From Eutreptiella sp. 'Long Island Sound 2002' (Eukaryota; Euglenozoa; Euglenophyceae; Eutreptiales; Eutreptiaceae): a stretch of 64,000 nucleotides of DNA. The notes beneath the pieces are model-generated. The model was not told the DNA's origin. It was given only the letters and a program-made list of their open reading frames with translations, and did no database searches. Position 1 is the stretch's first letter, and every line of letters begins with the position of its first letter. The stretch lies in the NCBI GenBank assembly GCA_964036045.1, contig OZ038381.1, forward strand, positions 128,843,708 to 128,907,707, written 5' to 3'. Both the position numbers and the translations under genes were made by a program. Positions 42,480-53,329 of the stretch are shown piece after piece.

Positions 42480-45400
42480 ACGAGCCCCAGCAGCCCGCCC
42501 AGTGGGCAGGCAGTCGGGGGAGGGACAGCGCCTGACCTCAGACGCTCCTCACAATGGTGGAAGGCACCCCCCCCGGGGACGCCCTTCCGCCACCCCCACA
42601 GCGAGCAACGCCGGCCCGCAAGGGTGCACGCCCTGGGGCCGGTGCTCGGTCCCCACGCCCGCATCGACCGCAGCCGGGACACACGGGTCGCGGAACCCTA
42701 GCTGCCCGCTCCAGAGGACGGGCAGCCGGGGGAGGGACAGCGCCTGACACCAGGCGCCCCTCACAACGGTGGCAGGCCACCCCCCCCGGGGACGGCCCCC
42801 CACCACCCCCGCGGCACGCAGCCCCCACAGGGCATGCAGGCCAATGAGACAGTGTTGGGCCCCCACACCCACACACCCGCGCCCACAGCACGTGGGTGGC
42901 GGACCCCAACAGCCCGCCCAGTGGGCGGGGAGTCGGGGGAGGGACAGCGCCTCACCCCAGACGCCCCTCACAATGGTGGAAGGCACCCCCCCCGGGGACG
43001 CCCTTCCGCCAGCCCCACAGCGAGCAACGCCAGCCAGCAAGAGCACACGCTGTGGGGCCGGTACTGGGTCCCCACGCCCGCACCGACCGCACCCGGGACA
43101 CACGGGACGCGGAACCCTGGCTGCCCGCGCCAGAGGACGCGCGGCCGGGGGAGGGACAGCGCCTGACACCAGGCGCGCCTCACAACGGTGGCAGGCCACC
43201 CCCCCGGGGACGGCCCCCAACCAGCCCCGCGGCATGCAGCCCCCAGAGGGCATGCAAGCCAAGGAAACAGTGTTGGGCTCCCACAGCCACACATCCGCGC
43301 CCACAGCACGTGGGTGGCGGACCCCAACAGCCCGCTCAGTGAGCGGGCAGTTGGGGGAGGGACGGCACCTGGCCTCAGACGCCCCCCACAACGGTGGAAG
43401 GCACCCCCCCGGGGACGCCCTTCCGCCACCCCCACAGCGAGCAATGCCGGCCCGCAAGGGCGCACCCTGTGAGGCCGGTGCTGGGTCCCCACGCCCGCAT
43501 CGACCGCACCCGGGACACACGGGTCGCGGAACCCTAGCTGCCCGCTCCAGAGGACGGGCGGCCGGGGGAGGGACAGCGCCTGACACCAGGCGCCCCTCAC
43601 AACGGTGGCAGGCGACCCCCCCCGGGGACGGCCCCCCACCACCCCCGCGGCATGCAGCCCCCACAGGGCATGCAGGCCAAGGGGACAGTGTTTGGCCCCC
43701 ACACCCACACACCCGCGCCCACAGCACATTGGTGGCAGACCCCAACAGCCCGCCCAGTGGGCGGGCAGTCGGCAGAGGGACAGCGCCTGACCTCAGACGC
43801 CCCTCACAATGGTGGAAGGCACCCCCCCCTCGGACGCCCTTCCGCCACCCCACAGCGGGCAACGCCGGCCCGCAAGGGCGCACGCTGTGGAACCGGTGCT
43901 GGGTCCCGGCGTCCGCATCAACCGCACCCGGGACACACAGGTCGCAGAACCCAGGCTGCCCGCTCCAGGAGACGGGCGGCCGGGGGAGCGACAGCGCCTG
44001 ACACCAGGCGCCCCTCACAACGGTGGCAGGCCACCCCCCCCGGGGACGGCCCCCCGCCACCCCCGCGGCACGCAGCCCCCACAGGGCATGCAGGCCAAAG
44101 GGACAGTGTTGGGCCCCCACACCCACACACCCGCACCCACAGCACGTGGGTGGCGGACCCCAACAGCCCGCTCAATGGGCGGGCAGTCGGGGGAGGGACA
44201 GCGCCTGACCCCAGACGCCCCTCACAATGGTGGAGGGCACCTCTCCCGGGGACGCCCTTCCGCCCCCTCGGCAGCGAGCGACGCCGGCCCGCAAGGGCGC
44301 ACGCTGTGGGGCCGGTGCTGGGTCCCCACGCCCGCACCGACCGCACCCGGGACACACGGGACGCGGAACCCTGGCTGCGGGCTCCAGAGGACGGGCGGCC
44401 GGGGGGGGGACAGCGCCTGACACCAGGCGCCCCTCACAAGGGTGGCAGGCCACCCCCCCCGAGGACGGCCCCCCGGCACCCCCGCGGGATGCAGCACCCA
44501 CAGGGCATGCAGGTCGCGGGTACGGTTTTGGGCTCCCACACCCACACACCCGCGCCCACAGCACGTGGGTGGCGGACCCCAACAGCCCGCCCAGTGGGCG
44601 GGCAGTCGGGAGAGGGACGGCGCCTGACCCCAGACGCCCCTCACAATGGTGGAAGGCACCCCCCGCGGGGATACCCTTCCGCCACCCCCACAGCGAGCAA
44701 CGCCGGCCCGCAAGGGCGCACGCTGTGGGGCCGGTGCTGGGTCCCCACGCCCGCACCGACCGCACCCGGGACACACGGATTGCAGAACCCTGGCCGCCCG
44801 CTCCAGAGGACGGGCGGCCGGGGGAGGGATAGTGCCTGACACCAGGCGCCCCTCACAACGGCGGCAGGCCACCCCCCCCAGGGACGGCCCCCCGCCATAC
44901 CCGCGGCACGCAGCCCCCACAGGGCATGCAAGCCAAGGAAACAGTGTTGGGCCCCCACACCCACACACCCGCGCCCACAGCACGGGGATGCCGGACCCCA
45001 ACAGCCCGCCCAGTGGGCGGGCAGTTGGGGGAGGGACAGCGCCTGACCCCAGACGCCCCTCACAATGGTGGAAGGCACCTCCCCCGGGGACGCCCTTCCG
45101 CCACCCCCACAGCGAGCAACGCCGGCCCGCAAGGGCGCACGCTGTGGGGCCGGTGCTGGGTCCCCACGCCCGCACCGACCGCACCCGGGACACACGGGTC
45201 GCGGAACCCTGGCTGCCCGCTCCAGAGGAAGGGCGGCCGGGGAAGGGACAGCGCCTGACACCAGGCGCCCCTCACAACGGTGGCAGGCCACCCCCCCGGG
45301 GACGGCCCCCCACCACCCCCGCGGCATGCAGCCCCCACAGGGCACGCAGGCCAAGGGGACAGTGTTGGGCCCCCACACCCACACACCCGCGCCCACAGCT

Positions 45401-46995
45401 CGTGGGTGACAGACCCCAACAGCCCGCCCAGTGAGCGGGCAGTCAGGGGAGGGACAGCGCCTGACCTCAGACGCCCCTTACAATGGTGGAAGGCACCCCC
45501 CCCGGGGATGCCCCTCCGCCACCCCCACAGCGAGCAACGCCGGCCCGCAAGGGCGCACGCTGTGGGGCCGGTTGGGTCCCCACGCCCGCACCGACCGCAC
45601 CCGGGACACACGGGACGCGGAACCCTGGCTGCCCGCTCCAGAGGACGGGCGGCTAGGGGAGGGACAGCGCCTGACACCAGGCGCCCCTCACAACGGTGGC
45701 AGGCCAGCCCCCCCAGGGACGGCCCCCCACCACCCCCGCGGCACGCAGCCCCCACAGGGCATGCAGGCCAAGGGGACAGTGTCGGGCCCCCACACCCACA
45801 CACCCGCGCCCACAGCACATGGGTGGCAGACCCCAACAGCCCGCCCAATGGGCGGGCAGTCGGGGGAGGGACGGCGCCTGACCTCAGACGCCCCTCACAA
45901 TGGCGGAAGGCACCCCCCCCGGGGACGCCCCTCCGCCACCCCCACAGCGAGCAACGCCGGCCCGCAAGGGCGCACGCTGTTGGGCCGGTGCTGGGTCCCC
46001 ACGCCCGCACCGACCGCACCCGGGACACACGGGCCCTGGAACCCTGGCTGCGGGCTCCAGAGGTTTGGCGGTCGGGGGAGGGACAGCGCCTGACACCAGG
46101 CGCCCCTCACAACGGTGGCAGGCCACCCCCCCCGGGGACGGCCCCCCACCACCCCCGCGGCAAGCAGCCCCCGCAGGACATGCAGGCCGAGGGGACAGTG
46201 TTGGGCCCCAACACCCACACACCCGCGCCCACAGCACGTGGCAGGCGGACCCCAACAGCCCGCCCAGCGGGCGGGCAGTCGGGGGAGGGACGGCACCTGG
46301 CTTCAGACGCCCCCCACAACGGTGGAAGGCACCCCCCCCGGGGACGCCCTCCCGCCACCCCCACAGCGAGCAACCCCGGCCCGCAAGGGCGCACGCTGTG
46401 GGGCCGGTGCTGGGTCCCCACACCCGCACCAACCGCACCCGGGACACACGGGTCGCGGAACCCTGGCTGCCCGCTCCAGAGGACGGGCGGCCGGGGGAGG
46501 GATAGCGCCTGACACCAGACCCCTCACAACGGTGGCGGGCCACCCCCCCCGGGGATGGCCCCCCACCACCCCCGCGGCACACAGTCCCCACAGGGCATGC
46601 AAGCCAAGGGGACGGTGTTGGGCCCCCACGCCCACACACCTGCGCCCACAGCACGTGGGTGGCGGACTGCAGCAGCCCGCCCAATGGACGGGCAGTCGGG
46701 GGAGGGACAGCGCCTGACCTCAGACGCCCCTCACCATGGTGGAAGGCGCCCCCCCCCCCCCCCCCCGGGGACGCTCTTCCGCCACCCCCAGAGCAAGCAA
46801 CGCCGGCCCACAAGGGCGCACGCTGTGGGGCCAGTGCTGGGCCCCCACGCCCGCACCGACCGCGCCCGGAACACGTGGGTCACGGAACCCTGGCTGCCCG
46901 CTCCAGAGGACGCGAGGCCGGGGGAGGGACAGCGCCTAACACCAGACGCCCCTCGCAATGCTGGAAAGCGCCCCCCCCGGGGACGCCCATCCGCC
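42480..46995 (+). repeat. Satellite array, dimeric ~418-bp unit, about 10.7 copies
   Basis: ACAATGGTGG or a one-base variant recurs at 42,551, 42,970, 43,388, 43,807, 44,224, 44,643, 45,062, 45,480, 45,897, 46,316 and 46,733 (spacing 417-419). Each unit consists of two related halves of ~210 bp, one with CAATGGTGGAAGGCACC and GACGCCCTTCCGCC, the other with CAACGGTGGCAGGCCACC and GACGGCCCCCCACC. The last unit is a half (~222 bp). The array stops about 90 bp before the ATG of the LINE ORF1, on the same strand. Confidence 0.95.
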
Positions 46996-47087
46996 ACCCC
47001 CACAACGAGCAACGCACCAACGCACCAACGCACCAGCCACGGGACATCCGCACCCCACCCCCTGCTCTTAGGCACAGCGACACAACA

Positions 47088-48776
47088 ATGGCGGAACCCG
47101 CGGCCCCACGCAAAACACGCCCCCGATCTCCGACGCTGGACGAGGCACACCAGGTCATCAGGGCGCTGGGACTCAGAGACGGCGAAGAAGACCCCCCACA
47201 AGGGGACGCGGGCACGGACTCCAACCTGGAGGCAGTACCGGAGCCCCCGACGGGAGGCGCGCCCGCGGAACCTACGCCGCCGGCAGGCAGCGTGCCTGCG
47301 CATTGCCCCGCGTGGAAACGGGGCCACTGCACCGGCGAAGGCTGGTGCCCCAAACAGCACCCCCAGCCCGGACCCGATGACGGAGCGCTGCCCGAGGTGA
47401 AACCCGCGGCCGCATGCGCCGCCCTACGCTACGGGATGGCGCAGGTCTGGATCCTGGATGAGACCGCGCGCGGCAGCGTGAACATCCAGGAGGCCGTCGA
47501 CCGAGTCACCGACGCGGGACAGGCGGCAGTGGCCTTGCACACCCGGGGCCGCCACGGCGCACCCGCAGAGGGGATCATTGTGGAACCCTCGGGAATGGTG
47601 CTGGTCCTGGCGGCGGACATGGTCCGAGTGGTGCTCCACGCGTCCCGCGTGCGGCGGGCGTGCCCACAGTGGACCATCCAGGTGTACACCCCCCCACGGG
47701 CGTGGCCCTTCTCCACGTGGGCGGTGCTCGCCGTCATGTGGCACCTGACACCGGAGGACGCCCCCACAGGGACCGCGGAGGACATCGCCCGGGATCTCGA
47801 CACCTGGCCGGCCGACCAGGATTACCCCTGGCGCAGGCCCCGGGGCGGCCTCCCAGTGGCACCCGCGGCAGAGGGGCTCAGCCTCACGGCAACCCTCCAA
47901 CGGCACCCCGACAAGAAGGCACGCCACTTCCTGCAGACGGGCACGGTCCCGGCCAACCCGCCAGACTCCGAGTGGCGATGGGACGCAGGGGTGGCGCAAC
48001 CGCTGCCGGGCCCCTGGACCCTCCCGTTGTGGTATTTGCCCATGGGCACCCTGGCCCACGCCACCCAGGCCGTCAAGGGGGCTTTCCCGCAGCCGCTCCT
48101 CCCCGGCGTGGCCCTGCTCCGCAGCCTGCAGGCGGGGGCCGCCTGGGTACGGTGGAAGGAAGGAAAGGGGCGCTCGAGCCCCTATTTCCCCCTGGTCCAG
48201 CGCCAGGCGCTGCTCCACGCCGAGGGCATGGGGACCGTGGAATGGGGGGCGATCGTGCCCGGCACGGCGTGCAGGTGGATCACAGCGGCCGCCCCACAGC
48301 CCATGCGATCGCCGCCGGCGTGCCACCGCCTCCTACGGATGGTCCCCTCTTTGGCCCCCCAACACGCCTTTACGAGGGACGTGTGGAAGGCCGTACTGAG
48401 CCACACCAGGGAGTGGCTAACGAACCCGGGTGCACGGTACCCGCCGGGGCCGGTGCTCGAACAGCTCACGGCCCCCACACCCGGGGTCCGCCACGCCCTG
48501 CACAGGGCGTCAGCTCTCACGGAGCAGCTCAACGACGAAGTGCTGGACCTGGCGCTGGAGCCGCTGCGGGTGCTCTACCCGCAAACCCACATCCCACCCG
48601 CGGGCGCGTCCAACCGCCTAGGCCGCCTGGGGTTGCAGCGCCGCGTCAAGGCCGCGCACCCAGGAGGCGTGGTGGAACAGTGGCTAACGCTCCGCAACCC
48701 GTCCACCGCGGAAGGCCACTGGTACCTGCACCAACGCCTCTTCCAACCACGGGCAGCCCCGGAACACCGCCGGTAA
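47088..48776 (+). CDS. LINE ORF1 protein with C3H zinc finger
   Basis: Intact 562-codon frame from the ATG at 47,088, the first in frame past the satellite. ORF1 proteins of LINEs bind the element RNA. Residues ~70-90 hold CPAWKRGHCTGEGWCPKQH, a C-X7-C-X5-C-X3-H finger of the CCCH type found in RNA-binding proteins. The N-terminus is Pro/Glu-rich; the rest is Ala/Pro/Trp-rich with GTLAHATQAVKGAFPQPL and VWKAVLSHTREWL and no domain I recognise. The stop is TAA 48,774-48,776, and the same frame stays open and protein-like after it. No coiled coil or RRM is evident, so it is not a mammalian-type ORF1p. Confidence 0.75.
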   Translation: MAEPAAPRKTRPRSPTLDEAHQVIRALGLRDGEEDPPQGDAGTDSNLEAVPEPPTGGAPAEPTPPAGSVPAHCPAWKRGHCTGEGWCPKQHPQPGPDDGALPEVKPAAACAALRYGMAQVWILDETARGSVNIQEAVDRVTDAGQAAVALHTRGRHGAPAEGIIVEPSGMVLVLAADMVRVVLHASRVRRACPQWTIQVYTPPRAWPFSTWAVLAVMWHLTPEDAPTGTAEDIARDLDTWPADQDYPWRRPRGGLPVAPAAEGLSLTATLQRHPDKKARHFLQTGTVPANPPDSEWRWDAGVAQPLPGPWTLPLWYLPMGTLAHATQAVKGAFPQPLLPGVALLRSLQAGAAWVRWKEGKGRSSPYFPLVQRQALLHAEGMGTVEWGAIVPGTACRWITAAAPQPMRSPPACHRLLRMVPSLAPQHAFTRDVWKAVLSHTREWLTNPGARYPPGPVLEQLTAPTPGVRHALHRASALTEQLNDEVLDLALEPLRVLYPQTHIPPAGASNRLGRLGLQRRVKAAHPGGVVEQWLTLRNPSTAEGHWYLHQRLFQPRAAPEHRR

Positions 48777-50090
48777 AACCCGTACCACACGCACCCGGAG
48801 CGCCGAGGCGCGCAGGACTTCCCGCAGCCAGTCCCGCCCGCCCTCCTGCCGGGGCAGGACCCGGAGGCGCTACAGCAGGGCCCCCCGCTCGACACCGCCA
48901 CCACGGTACAACAAAGGGGGCGCGACGGCGCGGATGGTGCCGAACCAGACGTCACGAACTGCGGAGCGGTGGCCTGGATGGCAGCCTGCAGGCACCTCGC
49001 CCGAGATACCACGGGGCTCCGGCAGTACAGACCAACGGACTGCACGGCGCTGGCGTTCGCGGTCGCGGCCGTCACCATGGGTCCCGTGGCGGCGTGGCCG
49101 GCGCAACTGCTGCCCCACGTGCCCTGCAGCGACACGCAGCCCCGCCAGCCGGCCGCAACGCACGCGCCGACGGCACCCCTCACGGCGGAGCAGCTATACA
49201 ACGTCGCGGCGGCGTTGCTAGCGGACGGCGGGGAGAGCTTCGTCCACCACCACGGCCCGGCGCAGATTGCGGGAAGCATACAAGAGCCACAGCGCGATGC
49301 ACCAGACCCGTCGCATGCCACAGTCCGCGGGCGCACCCGCGTCTGGGATGCGGGCGATGGCACACCTCCACCCGGGCCTAACCAGGGGGAGGCACTGGTG
49401 CTGCAGACAGCAGGCTACCAGGCCATCCTACACGGCCACGCCGGAAGGTTACCGGTCGCACGTCCTGGCCGGAGGCCGCTGGACTGTCTGGCACAGCACC
49501 GCCAGGCAAGGGGCATTCCCACCCCTGCCCCACGTCGACTGGCAACGGGTGCCCACCCAGGCCTACTATATGTCGGCGGACCCCTGGCTGCTGGCAGTCC
49601 TGCTACACACCGTCAGCGCCCCCGACAAGAGGCAGGAACCGGGGTGGGTCAACCCCCCCACACTGGTGTGGAGCACCGACCAGGAGGAGCATCTACGGGC
49701 CGCGTGGCAGCAAGACGCCATCAGGGCCACGGACGTCCCGGACCTCCACGCGGGGCCAATCACGCACGCCCGCCCGGCGGCTACCCTGGCGGTGGCCCAA
49801 CGGGAACAGCAGAACCCGCAGTGGGTGGTCTGCATGTTCAGCCCGGCGGACGCGCACATCGTCGTCTGCGACCCCGAGCGCCTGCCGGGGCCCGAAGCCG
49901 TGATCCGCATGGCAGACTGCACCCGCATGATCGTCAAGGCGCTACGGGAGGGCGAACACCACGCCCTCCTGCTCCAGGTCAGGCTGAAGGACAACGCCCG
50001 GGCGGCGAGGCCGGGGGTGTGGCCGGCAGCGGCGCACCCCGCCGACCTAGAGCTCCAGCTGGCGGTCCCGACCGCAGTGTACCACTGGCT
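48777..50090 (+). pseudogene. ORF2 N-terminal region, possible cysteine-protease-like
   Basis: The frame continues directly after the ORF1 stop, reading PDVTNCGAVAWMAACRHLA and on to about 49,440, then shifts by one base to EGYRSHVLAGGRWTVWHSTA, ADPWLLAVLLHTV and DAHIVVCDPERLPG, ending at TAA 50,090-50,092. The order Asn-Cys-Gly, later His, later Asp in a hydrophobic strand (HIVVCDPE) would suit a papain-fold protease. Some green-algal LINEs (Dualen, from memory) carry a cysteine protease. I cannot align it, so the function is a guess; that it is coding is better supported. Confidence 0.4.
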
Positions 50091-50092
50091 AA

Positions 50093-50785
50093 AGGGCTTT
50101 CCACGACCTGCGATGGAGGGGCAAGCCCGACCGCCAAATCGGCTCCGGGCACTGGCAAACGTGGCTGCAAGCAGACGCGCAACGCGATGCCATCCGGGGT
50201 CGTGGGCCCGCGCCCGCGACACGAGCCCTCGATGCGGCGGCCCCGGGCGGCACACTGGCGCCACACACCGTGCCACTGGCCAACCTGCCCTTCGAACCAG
50301 CGGCGGAGGGCGCCATTCGGAAGTCGGTGCCGCTCCCCCCGGCGCGAGGGGCCACGGAGCCGACGAAATGCCCCCTGTGTGCAGACAAGTACTACACAAG
50401 CGGGGCAATGCTGGAACACCTGGCGTGGCACGCGGTGCACACTGCAGCCCCGGCGGACGACAAGGAGGCGGCCACCAACATCCTGCAAGGGAGAGCATGG
50501 AGGTCCCCAGGGCACGCCCCGTACACCCGGCGCCCCCCGCCCCAGGCAGCCGACCACGCAGACGGAGATGAGGAGGCACCCGGGGCGGCCCCGGGGACCG
50601 GCGGTGCGGCCCCACCAGGGTCCATGTCCATACCCGCGGGACTGGCCCCCCTGGCCCCCCTGGCTCCCCCGGTCCCCAGGGCCCCCCTGTGGGCCCCGCT
50701 GGGAACGGGCTCAGCGGATGCGGCGCACCCGGATGCCCTGGCTGCGCCCGCGAACCCAGCGGCGATGCCGATGCGGGATAGCTGA
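50093..50785 (+). pseudogene. ORF2 segment with a C2H2 zinc finger
   Basis: After the frameshift at 50,090 the frame reads FHDLRWRGKPDRQIGSGHW, then CPLCADKYYTSGAMLEHLAW with a second His next: C-X2-C-X12-H-X3-H, a classical C2H2 finger. An N-terminal C2H2 finger ahead of the enzymatic domains is usual in R2-, NeSL- and R1-like LINEs, where it helps bind target DNA. A Pro/Ala-rich linker follows, ending in TGA at 50,783-50,785. The frame continues 12 bases later with the endonuclease ATG, so this stop may be a mutation or a real ORF end. Confidence 0.7.
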
Positions 50786-50797
50786 CTCCAGGAGAAC

Positions 50798-51640
50798 ATG
50801 GCGGGCGACGCCCTGTGGCTCCTCTCGTGGAACCTGCGCAACGGCCTCGTGCCGCCAGACCGGTCCCTCCGGGACACTTTCCGGCGGCGCCGGGGGCCGG
50901 CGGCCTGTACCGACAAGGAGCACCTCATCACCGGCATGCTACCCCAGGAGTAGGGCTTTGCCATCATGCTCCAGGAAACAGGGATCGCCACCCGGGCGCA
51001 GGAGATGCACGTGGCCGCGGCGCTCCGGGACAAGGGGTACACCGCCTTCTTCAGCAGCCGGCTGGCGGAGACGGGAGCCACCTCCACCTCGAGAGGGGGG
51101 GGCCTCCTCACCGCGGTCAGCAGCAAGTACGTGGCGGAGCACGAGGTGCTCAGTTTCACGGAAATTGTCCCTGGGAAGGCCGTGGCCCCGGAGATCCGCA
51201 CAGACGGGGGAGGCCTCACCCTCATCAACTACCACGGGCCGCAAGCAGGCTGCTCCCCGTGGGCGGGACGGGCGGCGTTCTGGGCTGCCATTCAAATGTA
51301 TGCCACGGCACGCAGCCTGGGTGGGAGGCACCCGGTGGTCATCGCCGGCGACACCAACATCTACATGGATGTCCCCACCAACCCCGCCACGGAGCACTTC
51401 CGAGCGGGATGGGAGGCCTGCGGTTTCCGAAGGGCCGCGACAGGCGGCGAGGAGGACATGACCCCCACGCTCCACCCGTCCCGGCACAGGGTGGACACCT
51501 TCCTGGTCAACGAGCCCCTCCTGCCGTGGTCCCTGCGGGAAAGCGTCTGGGCTCACGGCATGGCACAACCCCCAGGTGGTCGGCTCGGACCACCGGCCGG
51601 TCCGCCTGGCCCTGCCGGGCCTCCTCAGCGCAGCGGGGCG
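50798..51640 (+). pseudogene. AP-type (exonuclease III-like) endonuclease domain
   Basis: This domain nicks the target DNA to prime reverse transcription. Motifs in order: LLSWNLRN (Asn), MLQETG (catalytic Glu), LINYHGP, VVIAGDTNIYMD (Asp and Asn of GDxN), RVDTFLVN, and VGSDHRPV (Asp-His). All key residues are present. It is broken by TAG at about 50,951 just before the Glu motif, and by a one-base shift in a C run near 51,570 just before the SDH motif. The ATG at 50,798 (MAGDALWLLSWN) is the natural start if this is a separate ORF. Confidence 0.88.
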
Positions 51641-53312
51641 CGCGGCGATGCCCACCCCCTACAGCCACACGGAGGGCCGCCTCCTCCCGTACGACGCCGA
51701 GGCCGCGCCCGTCCAACACAGCCTGTGGGCGGCGGTCACCGCTGCGCAGGATGAACCCTCCCTGGCGCCCTGGCTGGGTCCCGCAGAGCAGCACGACTAC
51801 GGGTCCATGCCCGCGGCCGCGGTGGAGAAGGTGTTCGAACACCTCCACGCGACGCATGACGCCCTGGCGCGTATGGTGGGACGCCGGCAGCCGTCCCCGG
51901 CGGGGACGGACCCGGCGCAGGGGGACCTCCCGGAGACCGCAAAGCGGCTCCAGGCGGCGGTCCTCCGCTATGACACCCTGGCAGCGCGCGCGCCGGCAGC
52001 GTACCAGGCGGACGCGGCCCGGCATGGCATCCGGTCTGAGGCGGCGCTCCGGCTCACGGAGGAGCTGCAGGGTGTGTTGCCCGGGTTCCGCCCGACCAGA
52101 CAGGGCCAGCTACAGGAGGAGCTGGAGAGGCAAGCCGCCGCCCTCGAGGACGACATTCGCCAGCTCCGCGCACTCCTGGCGGCAGACCGCAAGCGCGCCA
52201 TCAAGGACTTCTGGCGCCGCCACAGCCCCGACATCGCCCAGCGATGGAAAGCCGTGCGGGGAGCCATAGAGGTAGAGGCCCCGGGCCCGTCAGGCCTCTG
52301 GAAAATGCGGGTCCCCAACACCCAAACGCTCCTCACGGAGGCCCACGACGTGATGTTCGCAGTTCGCGCCTTCTGGCGAGAACTGTATGACAAACGGCCG
52401 GTGGACCTCCCAGGCTTCCAGGCAGTCCTCGGCCGCCACGTCCCCCGGGTCCCTGAAGGGGCCTGGACACAGGTCCAGCAGTACTCCATGCAGGACCTGA
52501 AGTCCGCCCTGGACAAGGCCGATGGCAAGGCCCCAGGTCCCAACCACGTGGAGGCCCGTTTCATCAAGGCCCTCCCGGCACCCGTCCAGTGGCTCCTGGT
52601 CCACTCCTAAGGGACCATCCTCCGCGGCGCCCCGCCGCCGATGCACTGGAGGGACGCGCACATCTGGCTCAGCCCAAAGGTACCGGGCTCTGCCAGACTG
52701 GACGACTACAGGCCGATAGCCCTGGGCCAGCTGGACATGAAGCTGCTCACGGGCCCCCCCACCCAGCGCATCACGGAAGTGCTCACACGGCACGGAGTGG
52801 TCAGCGACTGGCAGCAAGGGGCCCTCCCTGGCTCCAACACAGGCCCCCCGCTGTTCATGGCGCAGCGGCAGCTCCAGCGGGGAAGGCCCAACTACGTCTT
52901 CTCCTTCGACGCCCGCAAGGCCTTCGACACCGCCCCGCACGGCGCCCTCCACCTCATCCTGCGCCACCTCTCCGTGCCGCCGGACGTCATCAACCTACTG
53001 CTCTTCCTCCACACGTGCGCCAGGCTGCGCATCGTCACCGCACACGGGCTAACGCAGCCCGTCTACATGCTGCGCGGCGTCCGGCAGGGCAACCCCGAGA
53101 GCCCCCTACTGTACGCGCTCCTCCTGGAGCCCCTGCTCAGGGCTCAGGGGCACCGCCTGCGCCCGCCGGGAGGGGCCGAGCACGGCCTCATCCAGGCCTA
53201 CATCGACGACCTGCTGGTGGTGGCCCACACGCTGCAGCACTTCGTCGAGGGCGTGGAGGCGGTGGCCGCGTACCTGGGGATGATGGGCATGGAGCTCAAC
53301 CTCCGCAAGTGA
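51576..53312 (+). pseudogene. Non-LTR reverse transcriptase
   Basis: After the endonuclease comes a linker rich in Arg/Glu/Gln. RT signatures follow: DKADGKAPGPNHVEA (KAPGPDG type), IWLSPKVPGSARLDDYRPIA, motif A VFSFDARKAFDTAP, motif B GVRQGNPESPLLYALLLEPL, motif C AYIDDLLVVA and motif D MGMELNLRK. The catalytic aspartates are kept. One in-frame TAA at 52,608-52,610 interrupts the frame between the first two signatures. The frame stops at 53,312 right after motif D, so the thumb region normally next is missing or deleted. This class of RT is clearly LINE-type, not LTR-type. Confidence 0.9.
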
Positions 53313-53329
53313 CGCACCGGGGACACACA

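Noticed and set aside
42549-46813. Long frames on both strands of the 418-bp satellite, some starting at ACAATGGTGG
   Set aside because: Unit length (417-419) is not a constant multiple of three and frames are lost and regained between units. No codon-level conservation is evident.
47660-49381. 573-codon frame overlapping ORF1 in another phase
   Set aside because: Arg/Pro/Gly-rich shadow caused by GC-rich codon use; ORF1's own frame holds the CCCH finger and the natural ATG.
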